Positions 6,321 through 13,923 of a stretch of 33,831 nucleotides of DNA are shown here, in pieces (positions within the stretch are counted from its first letter, which is position 1; every line of letters starts with the position of its first letter). The stretch is from the IMG/VR virus record IMGVR_UViG_3300025598_000103, positions 1 through 33,831 of that record. One strand, 5' to 3'. The position numbers and the translations under genes were made by a program. A model generated the notes under the pieces. That model was not told the origin of the DNA. It searched no databases and worked only from the letters and a program-made list of their open reading frames with translations. Origin of the DNA: a virus.

Positions 6321-8102
6321 TTATCCTTCGCAAGCAATACAGTCGTTACCTTGAGCTACTTGTGTCATATCTAGCTCTTTAATAACTTGTCGTTCTATCT
6401 TCTTAGAAACTTTATCAGCCTTACCAATCTTTTCAGAACGGCAGTAGTATAAAGTTTTAAGTCCCTTTTTCCATGCCATATAATGAATGGCGTGAACATA
6501 TTTAATATGTGCATCTGGTCTAAAAAATAAATTCAAAGATTGTGCTTGGTCAATATATTGTTGTCTATCTGCAGCCAACTCAATAACCCAGCGTTGGTCA
6601 ATCTCCATTGATGTTTTAAACACTTCCTTCTGATTCTCGTCAAGAATGTCCAAGTGCTGTACTGAACCATCATTAGCAATAATACTAGACCAGATATCAT
6701 TGTAATCTTCTTCTTTTACTTTTTCTTTTATGAGTTTATCCAACCAACGATTCTTATTTAAGAAAGAACCCGAAAGAGTATCTTGCCTATAAGCGTTGGC
6801 ACGATAAGGTTCAATACTAGGAGAAGTATTGCCCATGATAATGGAAGAAGAAGCATTGGGAGCAATAGCCATAACATGACTAAACCTACGGCCAGTACCA
6901 ACTGCATCAGGAGCTTCACCACGTTCCAGTCCAAGTTGAAGATTTGCTTCATCTAAACCCTTTCGTATTGATTTGAAAATTCTATTATTAGCAACTTTAG
7001 CCATAACACCTTCAAAGGCAATACCGTTTCTTTGCAGATATGCGTGGAAACCTAATGCTCCAATTCCAATACTTCTTTCACGACTAGCAGAAAACTTAGC
7101 ACGGCTAATGGAGTCAGGAGCATTATCAATAAAATACTGAAGCACGTTGTCAAGCATTTCAGCAACATCTTTAAGAAATAATGGTTCATTTTTCCATTCA
7201 TCGTAATTCTCTAAATTCAAACTAGATAAACAACATACTGCTGTTCGCTCTTCGTTAGTTGGTAAAATAATTTCTGAACATAAATTAGATTGATGTACTT
7301 TCAATCCTTTATCTTTTAACCATTGTGGTAGATGTTCGTTACTTATATCAATGAAATGTAAGTATGGTTCTCCTGTATGCATCCTTAACTCTAGGATCAT
7401 CTGCCATAACATCTTAGCAGATACAGTTTCTCTTACTTCTTTTGACTTAGGATCAATCAATGGCCATGAATCGTCTGCGCTTGGATCCAACATACAGTTT
7501 TCAATAATCTGCATGAAGTCATTTGTGATGTTGATACCATGATGTAAGTTTAAACACCTTTGATTTTGGTCACCAGTCGGCTTACGCATTTCAAGGAACC
7601 CAATAATATCAGGATGACTAATATCAAGATAAGCGGCATAGCTACCACGGCGAGTACGACCTTGACGATAAGCCAAAGAACTCGCATCATAAATTTTAAG
7701 ATGTGGCATAACACCAGTAGACTTATCATCGGCAGACCGAATACCAAAACCAATACCGACACCACCGCCCAACATAGATAACCAATTAGTTTCCGAAAGA
7801 TTATCAACTAATCCCTCCGCAGTATCTTCAATATAGTTAAGGAAACATGATATAGGCATACCACGCTTGCTGCGACCAAAAGAAAGAATGGGAGTGCTAT
7901 AAGATAACCAATGCTTACTAGCATAGTCATATAATCTTTGAGAATGTTCAAGATTACTTCCAAATGCTTTCGATACAAATGCAAACCTGTGCTGAGGAGA
8001 AGTTTCATCCTCTCGCATATAACTTTCTTTAAGTCTTTTAATTCCAAGTTCATCGAATAGTTTATCTCTTTCTAAATCTATATTAATACTTAAGTATTCC
8101 AT
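6321..8102 (-). CDS. nrdA: Ribonucleotide reductase class I, alpha subunit without ATP-cone
   Basis: A 593-residue catalytic subunit. Visible residues are Cys86 (PISCFLN) and Cys290 (AVCCLSSLN) as the redox pair, the thiyl-radical Cys275 with Asn273 and Glu277 (NLCSE), the two radical-transfer tyrosines at about 552-553 (LYYC) and the C-terminal CxxC shuttle (CIACEG). E. coli NrdA has about 760 residues; the missing length is at the N-terminus, where the ATP-cone that switches the enzyme off with dATP would be. AAGGCGATTAC precedes the start. It is followed directly by nrdB and preceded by the primase and a CPFA-motif gene. Confidence 0.95.
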   Translation of the reverse strand: MEYLSINIDLERDKLFDELGIKRLKESYMREDETSPQHRFAFVSKAFGSNLEHSQRLYDYASKHWLSYSTPILSFGRSKRGMPISCFLNYIEDTAEGLVDNLSETNWLSMLGGGVGIGFGIRSADDKSTGVMPHLKIYDASSLAYRQGRTRRGSYAAYLDISHPDIIGFLEMRKPTGDQNQRCLNLHHGINITNDFMQIIENCMLDPSADDSWPLIDPKSKEVRETVSAKMLWQMILELRMHTGEPYLHFIDISNEHLPQWLKDKGLKVHQSNLCSEIILPTNEERTAVCCLSSLNLENYDEWKNEPLFLKDVAEMLDNVLQYFIDNAPDSISRAKFSASRERSIGIGALGFHAYLQRNGIAFEGVMAKVANNRIFKSIRKGLDEANLQLGLERGEAPDAVGTGRRFSHVMAIAPNASSSIIMGNTSPSIEPYRANAYRQDTLSGSFLNKNRWLDKLIKEKVKEEDYNDIWSSIIANDGSVQHLDILDENQKEVFKTSMEIDQRWVIELAADRQQYIDQAQSLNLFFRPDAHIKYVHAIHYMAWKKGLKTLYYCRSEKIGKADKVSKKIERQVIKELDMTQVAQGNDCIACEG

Positions 8103-8120
8103 GTAATCGCCTTATTGTTA

Positions 8121-8585
8121 TTATTTGCCGTAATTCAAAATCTCATTTTTATATTCTTCTGACCAGTAGTCATAATACTTTGTTTTTAATAATTTATTTC
8201 TTGCCTCAATCAATCTATCTTTGGGGTTTACGAGTATAACTGGATACTCTAGATTACCTGTATTTAATCCATTAATAAAACCGGGATTTTCTGGATGGTC
8301 CTTTAAAAAAATTAAGTCGGAACGTTTTGATTGTAATTTTGATATTAGGTTTAATAAATCCTCATCAGTTAAATTTTTTGATAGGTTATAAAAAACAATT
8401 AATTCAAAATCACATATTGATTCGATGTATCGTAGTATATAGGATTCACATTCATAAGCAATCGATGACCAAAATATTTTTTTATCTTCTAATGCTTTTT
8501 TTGCAAATGGACATATACTAAATCCACCAAGTTCATCCTTCTTCTCAGAGATTCGTTGTATCCATGATATTAAATTTTCTTCCAA
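8121..8585 (-). CDS. Hypothetical phage protein with CPFA motif
   Basis: A 154-residue protein containing GGFSICPFAKKA at about residues 20-31, then a mixed helix/sheet region and a Trp/Tyr-rich end (KYYDYWSEEYKNEI). The CPFA segment recurs in hypothetical proteins of T4-like phages; a redox or metal role for its Cys cannot be shown. The start is TTG at 8585, supported by GGAG eight bases upstream and a 16-base overlap with the primase gene; no in-frame ATG exists nearby. It lies between primase and nrdA. Confidence 0.6.
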   Translation of the reverse strand: MEENLISWIQRISEKKDELGGFSICPFAKKALEDKKIFWSSIAYECESYILRYIESICDFELIVFYNLSKNLTDEDLLNLISKLQSKRSDLIFLKDHPENPGFINGLNTGNLEYPVILVNPKDRLIEARNKLLKTKYYDYWSEEYKNEILNYGK

Positions 8586-9577
8586 TTCACAAACTCCATT
8601 TTAGCTCTAAGATTAACGAATGTATTATTACTTATAATGTCTTGAATTTCATCAGGAGAAAACCCATCTAGCACCATTTCATTAATGTCTTTAGAATCAA
8701 TGTATTCTGGCCAAATCACTATATTGAAGTGTTTATCAACAGCAGAATTTATTTTTTCTACAATTTGTTTATTACGTGGTTCATTATCAAATACCAGAAC
8801 AACCTTATCTTTAGGTAATATATTGATGATAGATTCTAAATTAGAATCGGCAGTAGCCACCGCATTCTCCAAGAACATAGAATCAATTGGTCCTTCTACG
8901 ACATAGATTGGTTTATTCAAATCAATCCTATCAAGTCCATAGACTTTTTGGTTATCGTCATGTAACTTGATTGTGATATATCTTAATTTAGATTCACCTA
9001 ATGCTCGACCTTGTATCGCAACCAAATTCTTTTTTTCATCAAAGAATGGAATAATTAACCGATGGTCATTCTTTTGGAGTCCTTCTTTCTCAATCCCAAG
9101 ACTTTGTATGAAGGATGCGAAATCTGGCGCATAGTATAGTTGCGATTGTAAGGCCTCGGGTATCCTTCTCTGTCGAACATAGTTTTTAGCAAAATGCTCC
9201 TCTGGTAAGGAGTTGATTGACTCCAGTTGAATCTTTTCTTTGAATACTGGTTTCTCTTTCGCCTCTGTAAAGCTGGGCGGTGGAGTATTTGCGTGTTGTG
9301 TACCATTCTTATACCTTTCCAATTGATATTCTTTGCATAAAGATTCATCTACTTGTCTTAAAAAATTATAGAATGTGGTAGATGCACTGCAATTATGACA
9401 CATATAAAAATAGTCATCTTTTTTGCGGTATATAAAACCACGAGCTTTAATTTTATTTTTTTGAGAATCGCCACATAATGGGCATCTGAAGTTGTACAAA
9501 TCGGTTTTCTTTTGAGTAAACCGTTGCAAACGGGCTGAAACACGCAGCAGGTAAGTCCTATCAATAAAAACACTCAT
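8570..9577 (-). CDS. 61: DNA primase, DnaG type (T4 gp61-like)
   Basis: A 335-residue primase that makes RNA primers for lagging-strand synthesis, partner of the gp41-like helicase seen at the right edge of the window. It has an N-terminal zinc-binding domain with Cys32/Cys35 (CPLC) and Cys60/Cys63 (CHNC), and a Toprim domain with the catalytic Glu in VVEGPIDS (about 228) and the metal-binding Asp in VFDNEP (about 264). The length equals that of T4 gp61 (342). The start has no obvious ribosome binding site. Nucleotide metabolism genes follow. Confidence 0.9.
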   Translation of the reverse strand: MSVFIDRTYLLRVSARLQRFTQKKTDLYNFRCPLCGDSQKNKIKARGFIYRKKDDYFYMCHNCSASTTFYNFLRQVDESLCKEYQLERYKNGTQHANTPPPSFTEAKEKPVFKEKIQLESINSLPEEHFAKNYVRQRRIPEALQSQLYYAPDFASFIQSLGIEKEGLQKNDHRLIIPFFDEKKNLVAIQGRALGESKLRYITIKLHDDNQKVYGLDRIDLNKPIYVVEGPIDSMFLENAVATADSNLESIINILPKDKVVLVFDNEPRNKQIVEKINSAVDKHFNIVIWPEYIDSKDINEMVLDGFSPDEIQDIISNNTFVNLRAKMEFVNWKKI

Positions 9578-9597
9578 AATATTATTTTTTTAAAAAG

Positions 9598-10008
9598 TTA
9601 TTTGGTTAGATGACCAAGTATATCAAGATTTACGTGAGAAATCAACCATGTTACTACAACAATACCACCAACAATCATCCACTTCCATTGTAATAACTTA
9701 TCTAATGTTTCTTTTTCTTTTGCATTGTGTTTATCAATACAGGTACGTAAATCTTCAATTTTAGCCAAAATACTTTTTTCGGTAGTTTGAACTTTTTCTA
9801 ATACCATATCAATACGGTCGTGTATTTCTTTAATGTCCGATTCTGTTTCTATTCTACGTGCTTCCATATCGTCATACACCTTTGCTATATGTCTATCGTG
9901 TTGGTCAACCAATTTATCAATAATGACATCTAATTTTGTCGCAATACTAGTCAGAGCCGAAACTTGGCCCTTTAATACTCCAACATCATTGATAATATTA
10001 TCTGCCAT
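9598..10008 (-). CDS. Coiled-coil protein with C-terminal membrane anchor
   Basis: A 136-residue protein. Residues 1-105 are a long heptad-like coiled coil rich in Ile, Leu, Lys, Glu and Asp, and WKWMIVGGIVVVTWLI at about 109-124 is a single membrane segment near the C-terminus. It is the last gene of the lysis/envelope block, overlapping the next small secreted protein by one base. The layout is compatible with a tail-anchored accessory of holin or spanin function, or with a superinfection-exclusion protein; nothing decides between these. Confidence 0.65.
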   Translation of the reverse strand: MADNIINDVGVLKGQVSALTSIATKLDVIIDKLVDQHDRHIAKVYDDMEARRIETESDIKEIHDRIDMVLEKVQTTEKSILAKIEDLRTCIDKHNAKEKETLDKLLQWKWMIVGGIVVVTWLISHVNLDILGHLTK

Positions 10009-10190
10009 TATTTTTTCTTTTTCTCTGGAATCTTTGTGGCATCTTCAATTTTTTTATGAATCTTTACCATCTTACATACTTGTTTACCTTTTACGTCATG
10101 GCAAACTTTTTGTGTTTCAACGGCTTGAGCTTCATTAACTACAATAATACCAACGAAAGCAGCAATAATTAAAAATGGAGCTAATATCAT
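10008..10190 (-). CDS. Small secreted protein with signal peptide
   Basis: A 60-residue protein with a clear N-terminal signal (MILAPFLIIAAFVGIIVVNE) and a likely signal peptidase site after AQA at about residue 23, leaving about 37 residues of a basic peptide with two cysteines (KVCHDVKGKQVCK) that could form a disulphide in the periplasm. The end is a run of lysines. GGATAAAAAAATG gives a good start. Its place between a coiled-coil membrane protein and a holin candidate suggests a role in the host envelope. Confidence 0.65.
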   Translation of the reverse strand: MILAPFLIIAAFVGIIVVNEAQAVETQKVCHDVKGKQVCKMVKIHKKIEDATKIPEKKKK

Positions 10191-10200
10191 TTTTTTATCC

Positions 10201-10671
10201 TTATAGTGGTGGAAAACTTGTTGTAGGTACTGCTGATTTTGAAGATAACGGTGGTGTTACAGGAGGTGGAGTAATTGTTGGAGCAGGACTCATTGGAGTG
10301 CTCATTGTGTTATTTACTAAAGGTGCACTACCTACTCTACTCATACCAATATTACTAGGTACGCTATTCATATTAGTATTGTTTACTATTGGTTGATTTG
10401 TTACAATTGGATTAGCTGCTGTACCGGCTAACTTCTCTTGTGTTCTACCAAATGCAGCGATACCAAGAACAGCACCCATTGCGATATGGAACAATCCTGC
10501 ACCTTGTAGTGTTAATGGATTCCATTGTGTAATTTGTTGATGTGTCATGGCTTGTAGTAACGACCAAAGAACAGGGAATACTGCCATATCTAATAGACAG
10601 ATAAGCATATACATCCAACCCATTGCTGGGCGCCACAATGTTTGCATCCAATTATCGTTACTCTTTGACAT
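10201..10671 (-). CDS. Holin candidate (resembles three-TM GTA-type holin)
   Basis: A 156-residue membrane protein. RPAMGWMYMLICLLDMAVFPVLWSLLQA (about residues 14-41) and GAGLFHIAMGAVLGIAAFG (about 57-75) form two to three hydrophobic segments with an amphipathic W-N-P-L-T-L link, the layout of the three-TM holins described for gene transfer agents and marine phages. The remaining 75 residues are a low-complexity, Pro/Thr/Asn-rich tail. AAAGG precedes the start. It lies two genes from the endolysin, where a holin is expected. Family assignment rests on motif memory. Confidence 0.6.
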   Translation of the reverse strand: MSKSNDNWMQTLWRPAMGWMYMLICLLDMAVFPVLWSLLQAMTHQQITQWNPLTLQGAGLFHIAMGAVLGIAAFGRTQEKLAGTAANPIVTNQPIVNNTNMNSVPSNIGMSRVGSAPLVNNTMSTPMSPAPTITPPPVTPPLSSKSAVPTTSFPPL

Positions 10672-10682
10672 TTATTTTTCCT

Positions 10683-11240
10683 TTAGAACCACAAAAATAA
10701 ACCTTGGCTCATAAAAATCATACCAATAAATGCAACTCCAAAAGATGCCCAAAACATAGGCATACTTACTGCCAAGATACTTGCTGATAATAATACAATA
10801 CTTAATTGATATGAAGTAGATGCGTAAGCAATCCATGGTGATTTCTTTTTAGCTAAATCACGGTCAGCTTCTAATTTTTTGGCTTTAGCAAAAATGACTG
10901 GTTTACCTTCTTCACCTTCTTCATATGAAGCAGCTTTATCAGCCCACTTCTTTGCTTTGATTGGGTCATTAGTTTGTTCTGAAGCTAATTGATATTCTGT
11001 TTGTTTAATACTCTTAGCTTGATAGAAGTTCCAAAGGTCATTTGCTTTGATTGTATTGTTCATAATAGTAGAACTTAATCCACCACCAATGAATGTATTA
11101 ACTGCTAGTAATAGAGCAAAAACATTAATGACCAAACCTGCTTTATCTTTAATCTTTGCTTCACGTTCAGACCTAGAACCTGCAGGTGGATTATTTTCTT
11201 TTTTGGTGACTAAATTTAATACAGAATCTATTAATGACAT
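10683..11240 (-). CDS. DUF4337-like membrane protein
   Basis: A 185-residue protein with an N-terminal membrane segment (VINVFALLLAVNTFIGGG), a central helical region containing the WNFYQAKSIKQ segment characteristic of DUF4337 proteins, and two C-terminal membrane segments. The ATG at 11240 (MSLIDSV) is preferred over a GTG at 11249, which would overlap the endolysin by eight bases. DUF4337 proteins are inner-membrane proteins of unknown function found in bacteria and phages. The context suggests a part in lysis or membrane modification. Confidence 0.75.
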   Translation of the reverse strand: MSLIDSVLNLVTKKENNPPAGSRSEREAKIKDKAGLVINVFALLLAVNTFIGGGLSSTIMNNTIKANDLWNFYQAKSIKQTEYQLASEQTNDPIKAKKWADKAASYEEGEEGKPVIFAKAKKLEADRDLAKKKSPWIAYASTSYQLSIVLLSASILAVSMPMFWASFGVAFIGMIFMSQGLFLWF

Positions 11241-11241
11241 T

Positions 11242-11850
11242 TTAAGCACTCAATATTTGTAAAGCGTGTTGATAATACTGGCGTCTTTCTTCTTGACCTA
11301 ATGTTCCACCATTAATGATGTGAGAAATATGGTCAATATTACCTTGGTCGGCCAATGCGTTAAGATTGTTTGTTTCCCAAAACCAGCAAGCAGATTGGAC
11401 TGCACCTTCAAAAGTTTCTGCATATGAAGCAGCTTCATCAATACCAATTTGTAATGAGTCAGCAAAAGATTGGTAATTATCATGGCCAGTCATTTGAATT
11501 AGACCACGACCACGGAACTTCCAACCATCACCAGAAGATTCATCACCATTACCCATACGACCACCGTAAGCACGGTTTGCAATCTTCTCTGGATTATGTG
11601 CATATTGTTCAGCAATACCTGCTGGAAATAATCTTGGCCATACACGACTTAATGAACCAGCAGTATAATTTAAATTTTCTTGTACAGCAGTAAACTTTGC
11701 AGACTCAATACAGCACTCACCCATGAATGCAGCCATACGTTGTGGTGTAGTGATATCATAATCAGGCCAAACTCTATTTAATGCTTCGACCCAATGTTCT
11801 GAATTTGGATTATTACCTACAATCGCTTGAAATTGTTCTATTGTAATCAT
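11242..11850 (-). CDS. Endolysin, glycoside hydrolase family 19 (chitinase-type)
   Basis: A 202-residue cell-wall hydrolase. The GH19 catalytic pair is visible as Glu49 (CIESAKF) and Glu58 (ENLNY), followed by the conserved AYGGRMGN segment at about 94-101 and GWKFRGRGLIQMTGHDNY at about 109-126, which lines the substrate cleft. There is no signal peptide or membrane segment, so it needs a holin to reach the peptidoglycan; a holin candidate lies two genes downstream and spanin genes upstream. The length is typical of single-domain phage GH19 lysins. Confidence 0.92.
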   Translation of the reverse strand: MITIEQFQAIVGNNPNSEHWVEALNRVWPDYDITTPQRMAAFMGECCIESAKFTAVQENLNYTAGSLSRVWPRLFPAGIAEQYAHNPEKIANRAYGGRMGNGDESSGDGWKFRGRGLIQMTGHDNYQSFADSLQIGIDEAASYAETFEGAVQSACWFWETNNLNALADQGNIDHISHIINGGTLGQEERRQYYQHALQILSA

Positions 11851-11851
11851 T

Positions 11852-12061
11852 TTAGTATATTGCTCCCGCTAATTGTACAGCACCCATTAAAATTTGATAT
11901 GCTTGTTGATTTTCTGTTAAGTCATCAGCAGCTGCATTAATATGACCCATAATATTTAAGTTACCAATCAATTCTTTATAATCTTCAGCAGATAATTGAC
12001 CAGTTTGATACTGTTGTGTATATTGGTCAGCTAAGTATGAAATTTCTTCTAATTGACTCAT
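11852..12061 (-). CDS. Small helical protein in lysis block
   Basis: A 69-residue acidic helical protein starting MSQLEEISYLADQYTQQYQ, without cysteines, ending in a mildly hydrophobic ILMGAVQLAGAIY. The SAEDYKELIGNL segment resembles short phage proteins that accompany lysis genes. The start overlaps the stop of the lipoprotein gene by 4 bases (ATGA), and the endolysin follows after one base, so the three are co-translated. Function unknown. Confidence 0.65.
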   Translation of the reverse strand: MSQLEEISYLADQYTQQYQTGQLSAEDYKELIGNLNIMGHINAAADDLTENQQAYQILMGAVQLAGAIY

Positions 12062-12429
12062 CTTGGTTTACTCCCGGTAACTTGTTGAATTTTATCTGCC
12101 GTAATTTCTATAATATTTAGTTTCGCTTTACAATATACAGCACTTGGATTTTCTTTTTTATATAATTCTTCGACTATTGTGAATAATTCTTGTTCCATAT
12201 TATATGATGCTTCACCTCTTGGTAAATGCTGACTATAATTTTTTAATTCTAATGAAGTTGTATATAACATACTTACAGTAAATCTATCACAAGTACCAAA
12301 TTGAGATATGGTTCTTAACTTGTTAATTAACATATATTCATTAGCATCATATTTTGATGGAAAAACAATATCTGTTACTGTAGCACAACCAGATAAAACT
12401 AATAAACAACACAACAATAATTTTTTCAT
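12058..12429 (-). CDS. Phage lipoprotein
   Basis: A 123-residue protein with a textbook lipoprotein signal: MKKLLLCCLLVLSGC, lipobox LSGC, cleavage before Cys at residue 15. The mature part has two further cysteines (GTCDRF and VYCKAK) that could form a disulphide in the periplasm. It overlaps the Rz-like gene by four bases. A second, shorter lipoprotein is nested inside that gene and is the better o-spanin candidate, so this one may have another envelope role, such as superinfection exclusion or a spanin accessory. Confidence 0.75.
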   Translation of the reverse strand: MKKLLLCCLLVLSGCATVTDIVFPSKYDANEYMLINKLRTISQFGTCDRFTVSMLYTTSLELKNYSQHLPRGEASYNMEQELFTIVEELYKKENPSAVYCKAKLNIIEITADKIQQVTGSKPR

Positions 12430-13013
12430 GGATTTAATTCCTTTTGTTTAGCTACCCATTCTTGTAATGCTTTTAATTGTTCGGCAACTTGTTGGTATTG
12501 TCCGTAGTTTTCAATGATGGTTCTTTCGGCCTCAGAGAGTGCAATTCCGGAGGCGGTACCATCAACTCCTGTGGAGGTGTCGGGAACGGTACCTTGAGCG
12601 GCGCTGTCGTGCAACCTAACAAAAGATTCAGGCAAAGTACACATATGGTCATCTTTAGTATTGACTTGATTGAGTATTTTTTCATTTGTTTCCTTTATCA
12701 CTTGGGTTTGTATAATGTAATGTTCAACAATCTTTTGTGTAATTTCTTCTTGTTTGGCTTGTAATATTTCTATTTCTTTTTTGGAATCAACCAAAACGTC
12801 TACTCTACCTTTAATATACGCACCACTCAAGCTTAAAATAATACCAGAAAAATATACAGCAATTATAACTATACGATATTGTATAGGCAAAAATATTTTG
12901 ATTAATGAACTTGATATAATCAAACATATACCAGTTCCCATTATAACTAATGGAATCCAAGCTGGTAGTAGACCGAACCAGAAATTAAGGTTAAACAATT
13001 GTCCGATAAACAT
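12426..13013 (-). CDS. Rz-like inner-membrane spanin
   Basis: A 195-residue protein with two N-terminal hydrophobic segments (about residues 11-40 and 45-66) followed by a long coiled-coil periplasmic region (DSKKEIEILQAKQEEITQKI onward), a short Gly/Thr/Ser-rich break and a final helix (YGQYQQVAEQLKALQEWVAKQ). This is the layout of an inner-membrane spanin, which bridges to an outer-membrane lipoprotein and fuses the membranes at the end of lysis. The key support is the lipoprotein gene nested inside it in another frame. Most Rz proteins have only one membrane segment, so the two here are slightly unusual. Confidence 0.75.
   Translation of the reverse strand: MFIGQLFNLNFWFGLLPAWIPLVIMGTGICLIISSSLIKIFLPIQYRIVIIAVYFSGIILSLSGAYIKGRVDVLVDSKKEIEILQAKQEEITQKIVEHYIIQTQVIKETNEKILNQVNTKDDHMCTLPESFVRLHDSAAQGTVPDTSTGVDGTASGIALSEAERTIIENYGQYQQVAEQLKALQEWVAKQKELNP
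12473..12685 (-). CDS. Rz1-like outer-membrane spanin lipoprotein, nested in Rz gene
   Basis: A 70-residue protein read in a different frame wholly inside the Rz-like gene. It has a basic start (MKKYSIKSILK), a hydrophobic stretch and a lipobox (LLLGC, Cys at about residue 25), then a Pro-rich mature part (PFPTPPQEL, VPPPEL) typical of Rz1 proteins. AAAGGAAACAA in front of its ATG is a good ribosome binding site. Embedded Rz1 genes are known from lambda-like and T7-like phages. The nesting, signal and proline content together make this a real gene rather than a shadow. Confidence 0.8.
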   Translation of the reverse strand: MKKYSIKSILKMTICVLCLNLLLGCTTAPLKVPFPTPPQELMVPPPELHSLRPKEPSLKTTDNTNKLPNN

Positions 13014-13014
13014 T

Positions 13015-13263
13015 TTATATCAATATCAATTCTTTTTTATTTGTTTTTTCTATTTTGATCCAGCCAAAATCGGATATTTTATAACCTGCAAGTTCTCTAT
13101 CTTTTACTGTAACTTTAACATTATCAAATTCTTCTGTAATCCATTTTGCTAAACTATAATTATCTAAACCTTTTATTTTTAATAATGCTACGTTTGATGT
13201 TATTGTGACTTCTGCTGATAAACCAAACTTTTCTTTAATTCTAGTAGCAACTTTATGAATCAC
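13015..13263 (-). CDS. Small hypothetical phage protein (GTG start)
   Basis: An 82-residue protein starting at a GTG at 13263 with AAAGGA upstream, directly abutting the preceding gene. It has a beta-rich pattern (EVTITSNVALLKIKG, NVKVTVKDRELAGYKISDFGWIKIE), like a small alpha/beta fold, with no cysteines or membrane segment. It links the capsid-targeted block upstream with the lysis block downstream and is co-directional with both. Family not recognised. Confidence 0.65.
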   Translation of the reverse strand: MIHKVATRIKEKFGLSAEVTITSNVALLKIKGLDNYSLAKWITEEFDNVKVTVKDRELAGYKISDFGWIKIEKTNKKELILI

Positions 13264-13497
13264 TTAGAAATCCTTTCGTTTGCCAATACCCATCGGTAAT
13301 CGTGGATCGGCAACTTTTTTCTTGCGTTTTCTCAAATCAACACCCGGTTCACCAGACTTACTACCTGGTGGTTGTCCCATACCTGCAACTTGACCACCGC
13401 TTGTTGTATTTGTTGGTCCAGCAGCAACAGCGCCTCCTGCTGCTCCTCCGCCACCGCCTCCACCCATTTCTTGGATGTATTCTTTGAAAGATTTCAT
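13264..13497 (-). CDS. Gly-rich small protein with capsid-targeting-like leader
   Basis: A 77-residue protein. It starts MKSFKEYIQEMG, very like the T4 internal-protein leader MKTYQEFIAE, with an I-Q-E prohead-protease type site at residues 8-10. The leader is followed by seven Gly in a row, a Gly/Ala/Thr-rich stretch and a basic tail (DLRKRKKKVADPRLPMGIGKRK). AAGGA precedes the start, and the stop is directly followed by the next gene. A basic, disordered peptide would suit a DNA-binding protein packaged in the head; that is inference. Confidence 0.65.
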   Translation of the reverse strand: MKSFKEYIQEMGGGGGGGAAGGAVAAGPTNTTSGGQVAGMGQPPGSKSGEPGVDLRKRKKKVADPRLPMGIGKRKDF

Positions 13498-13880
13498 ATT
13501 TTCCTTAATATGTCTGCTATATGCATATCTACCGGTATATCATCAGTAAATATATTTTTATTATTAATACCGTATACTATTTTTGGTAATATATTTAAAT
13601 AAAGCAAAAAAGTTTTCAATATATCATAATCTCTTTCATCAATTCTATAAAATAATATTCTTGATGTTGGTTCTGGCCCAAAAACATTATTTAATAGAAT
13701 GATATGATTTAATATTAATCTTTCTTTAAGTGATTTGGTAACTTTGTATCTACGAAATAATCTTTTGAGATATTTGGTTCTTTTAATATCACTTTCAAAT
13801 TCAGACATTACACAATTTGGAGTATTATAACACTTCATTGCATATATCATAATGTTTTCTTCATTCAATTCTTCAAACAT
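13494..13880 (-). CDS. Conserved T4-like phage protein of unknown function
   Basis: A 128-residue, all-helical, basic protein with the pattern MIYAMKCYNTPNC, a KRTKYLKRLFRRYK segment and ERLILNHIILLNNVFGPEP, which I recognise as widespread in T4-like marine phages, but without a named function. The first ATG (13880) has no ribosome binding site and sits just after a hairpin; the internal ATG at 13850 (MIYAMKCYN), where many relatives seem to start, has GAAGA upstream and may be the real start. It overlaps the next gene by four bases. Confidence 0.75.
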   Translation of the reverse strand: MFEELNEENIMIYAMKCYNTPNCVMSEFESDIKRTKYLKRLFRRYKVTKSLKERLILNHIILLNNVFGPEPTSRILFYRIDERDYDILKTFLLYLNILPKIVYGINNKNIFTDDIPVDMHIADILRKI

Positions 13881-13886
13881 ATTATT

Positions 13887-13908
13887 GTGGGTATGAAACC
13901 ATACCCAC
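13887..13908 (-). other. Strong hairpin between virion-protein gene and next gene
   Basis: GTGGGTATG, a four-base loop and CATACCCAC form a perfect nine-base-pair stem. On the minus strand it lies between the stop of the virion-protein gene (13924) and the ATG at 13880, and is followed by AATAAT rather than a U-run. It may be a processing or stability element, or a regulator of translation of the downstream gene. Confidence 0.6.
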
Positions 13909-13923
13909 CCTTAACAATTAATA

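Noticed and set aside
7550-8053. Open frames encoding hydrophobic, membrane-like products antisense or out of frame to nrdA
   Set aside because: The hydrophobic composition comes from reading an AT-rich gene in the wrong frame; nrdA motifs are continuous across the region.
9055-9348. A 97-codon open frame inside the primase gene
   Set aside because: Shadow of the primase reading frame; the composition is unlike a protein and the frame has no ribosome binding site.
10175-10396. Plus-strand open frame of 73 codons opposite the holin candidate
   Set aside because: It is the reverse of the Pro/Thr-rich tail of the holin candidate; it has no ribosome binding site, and no other gene in the window is on the plus strand.
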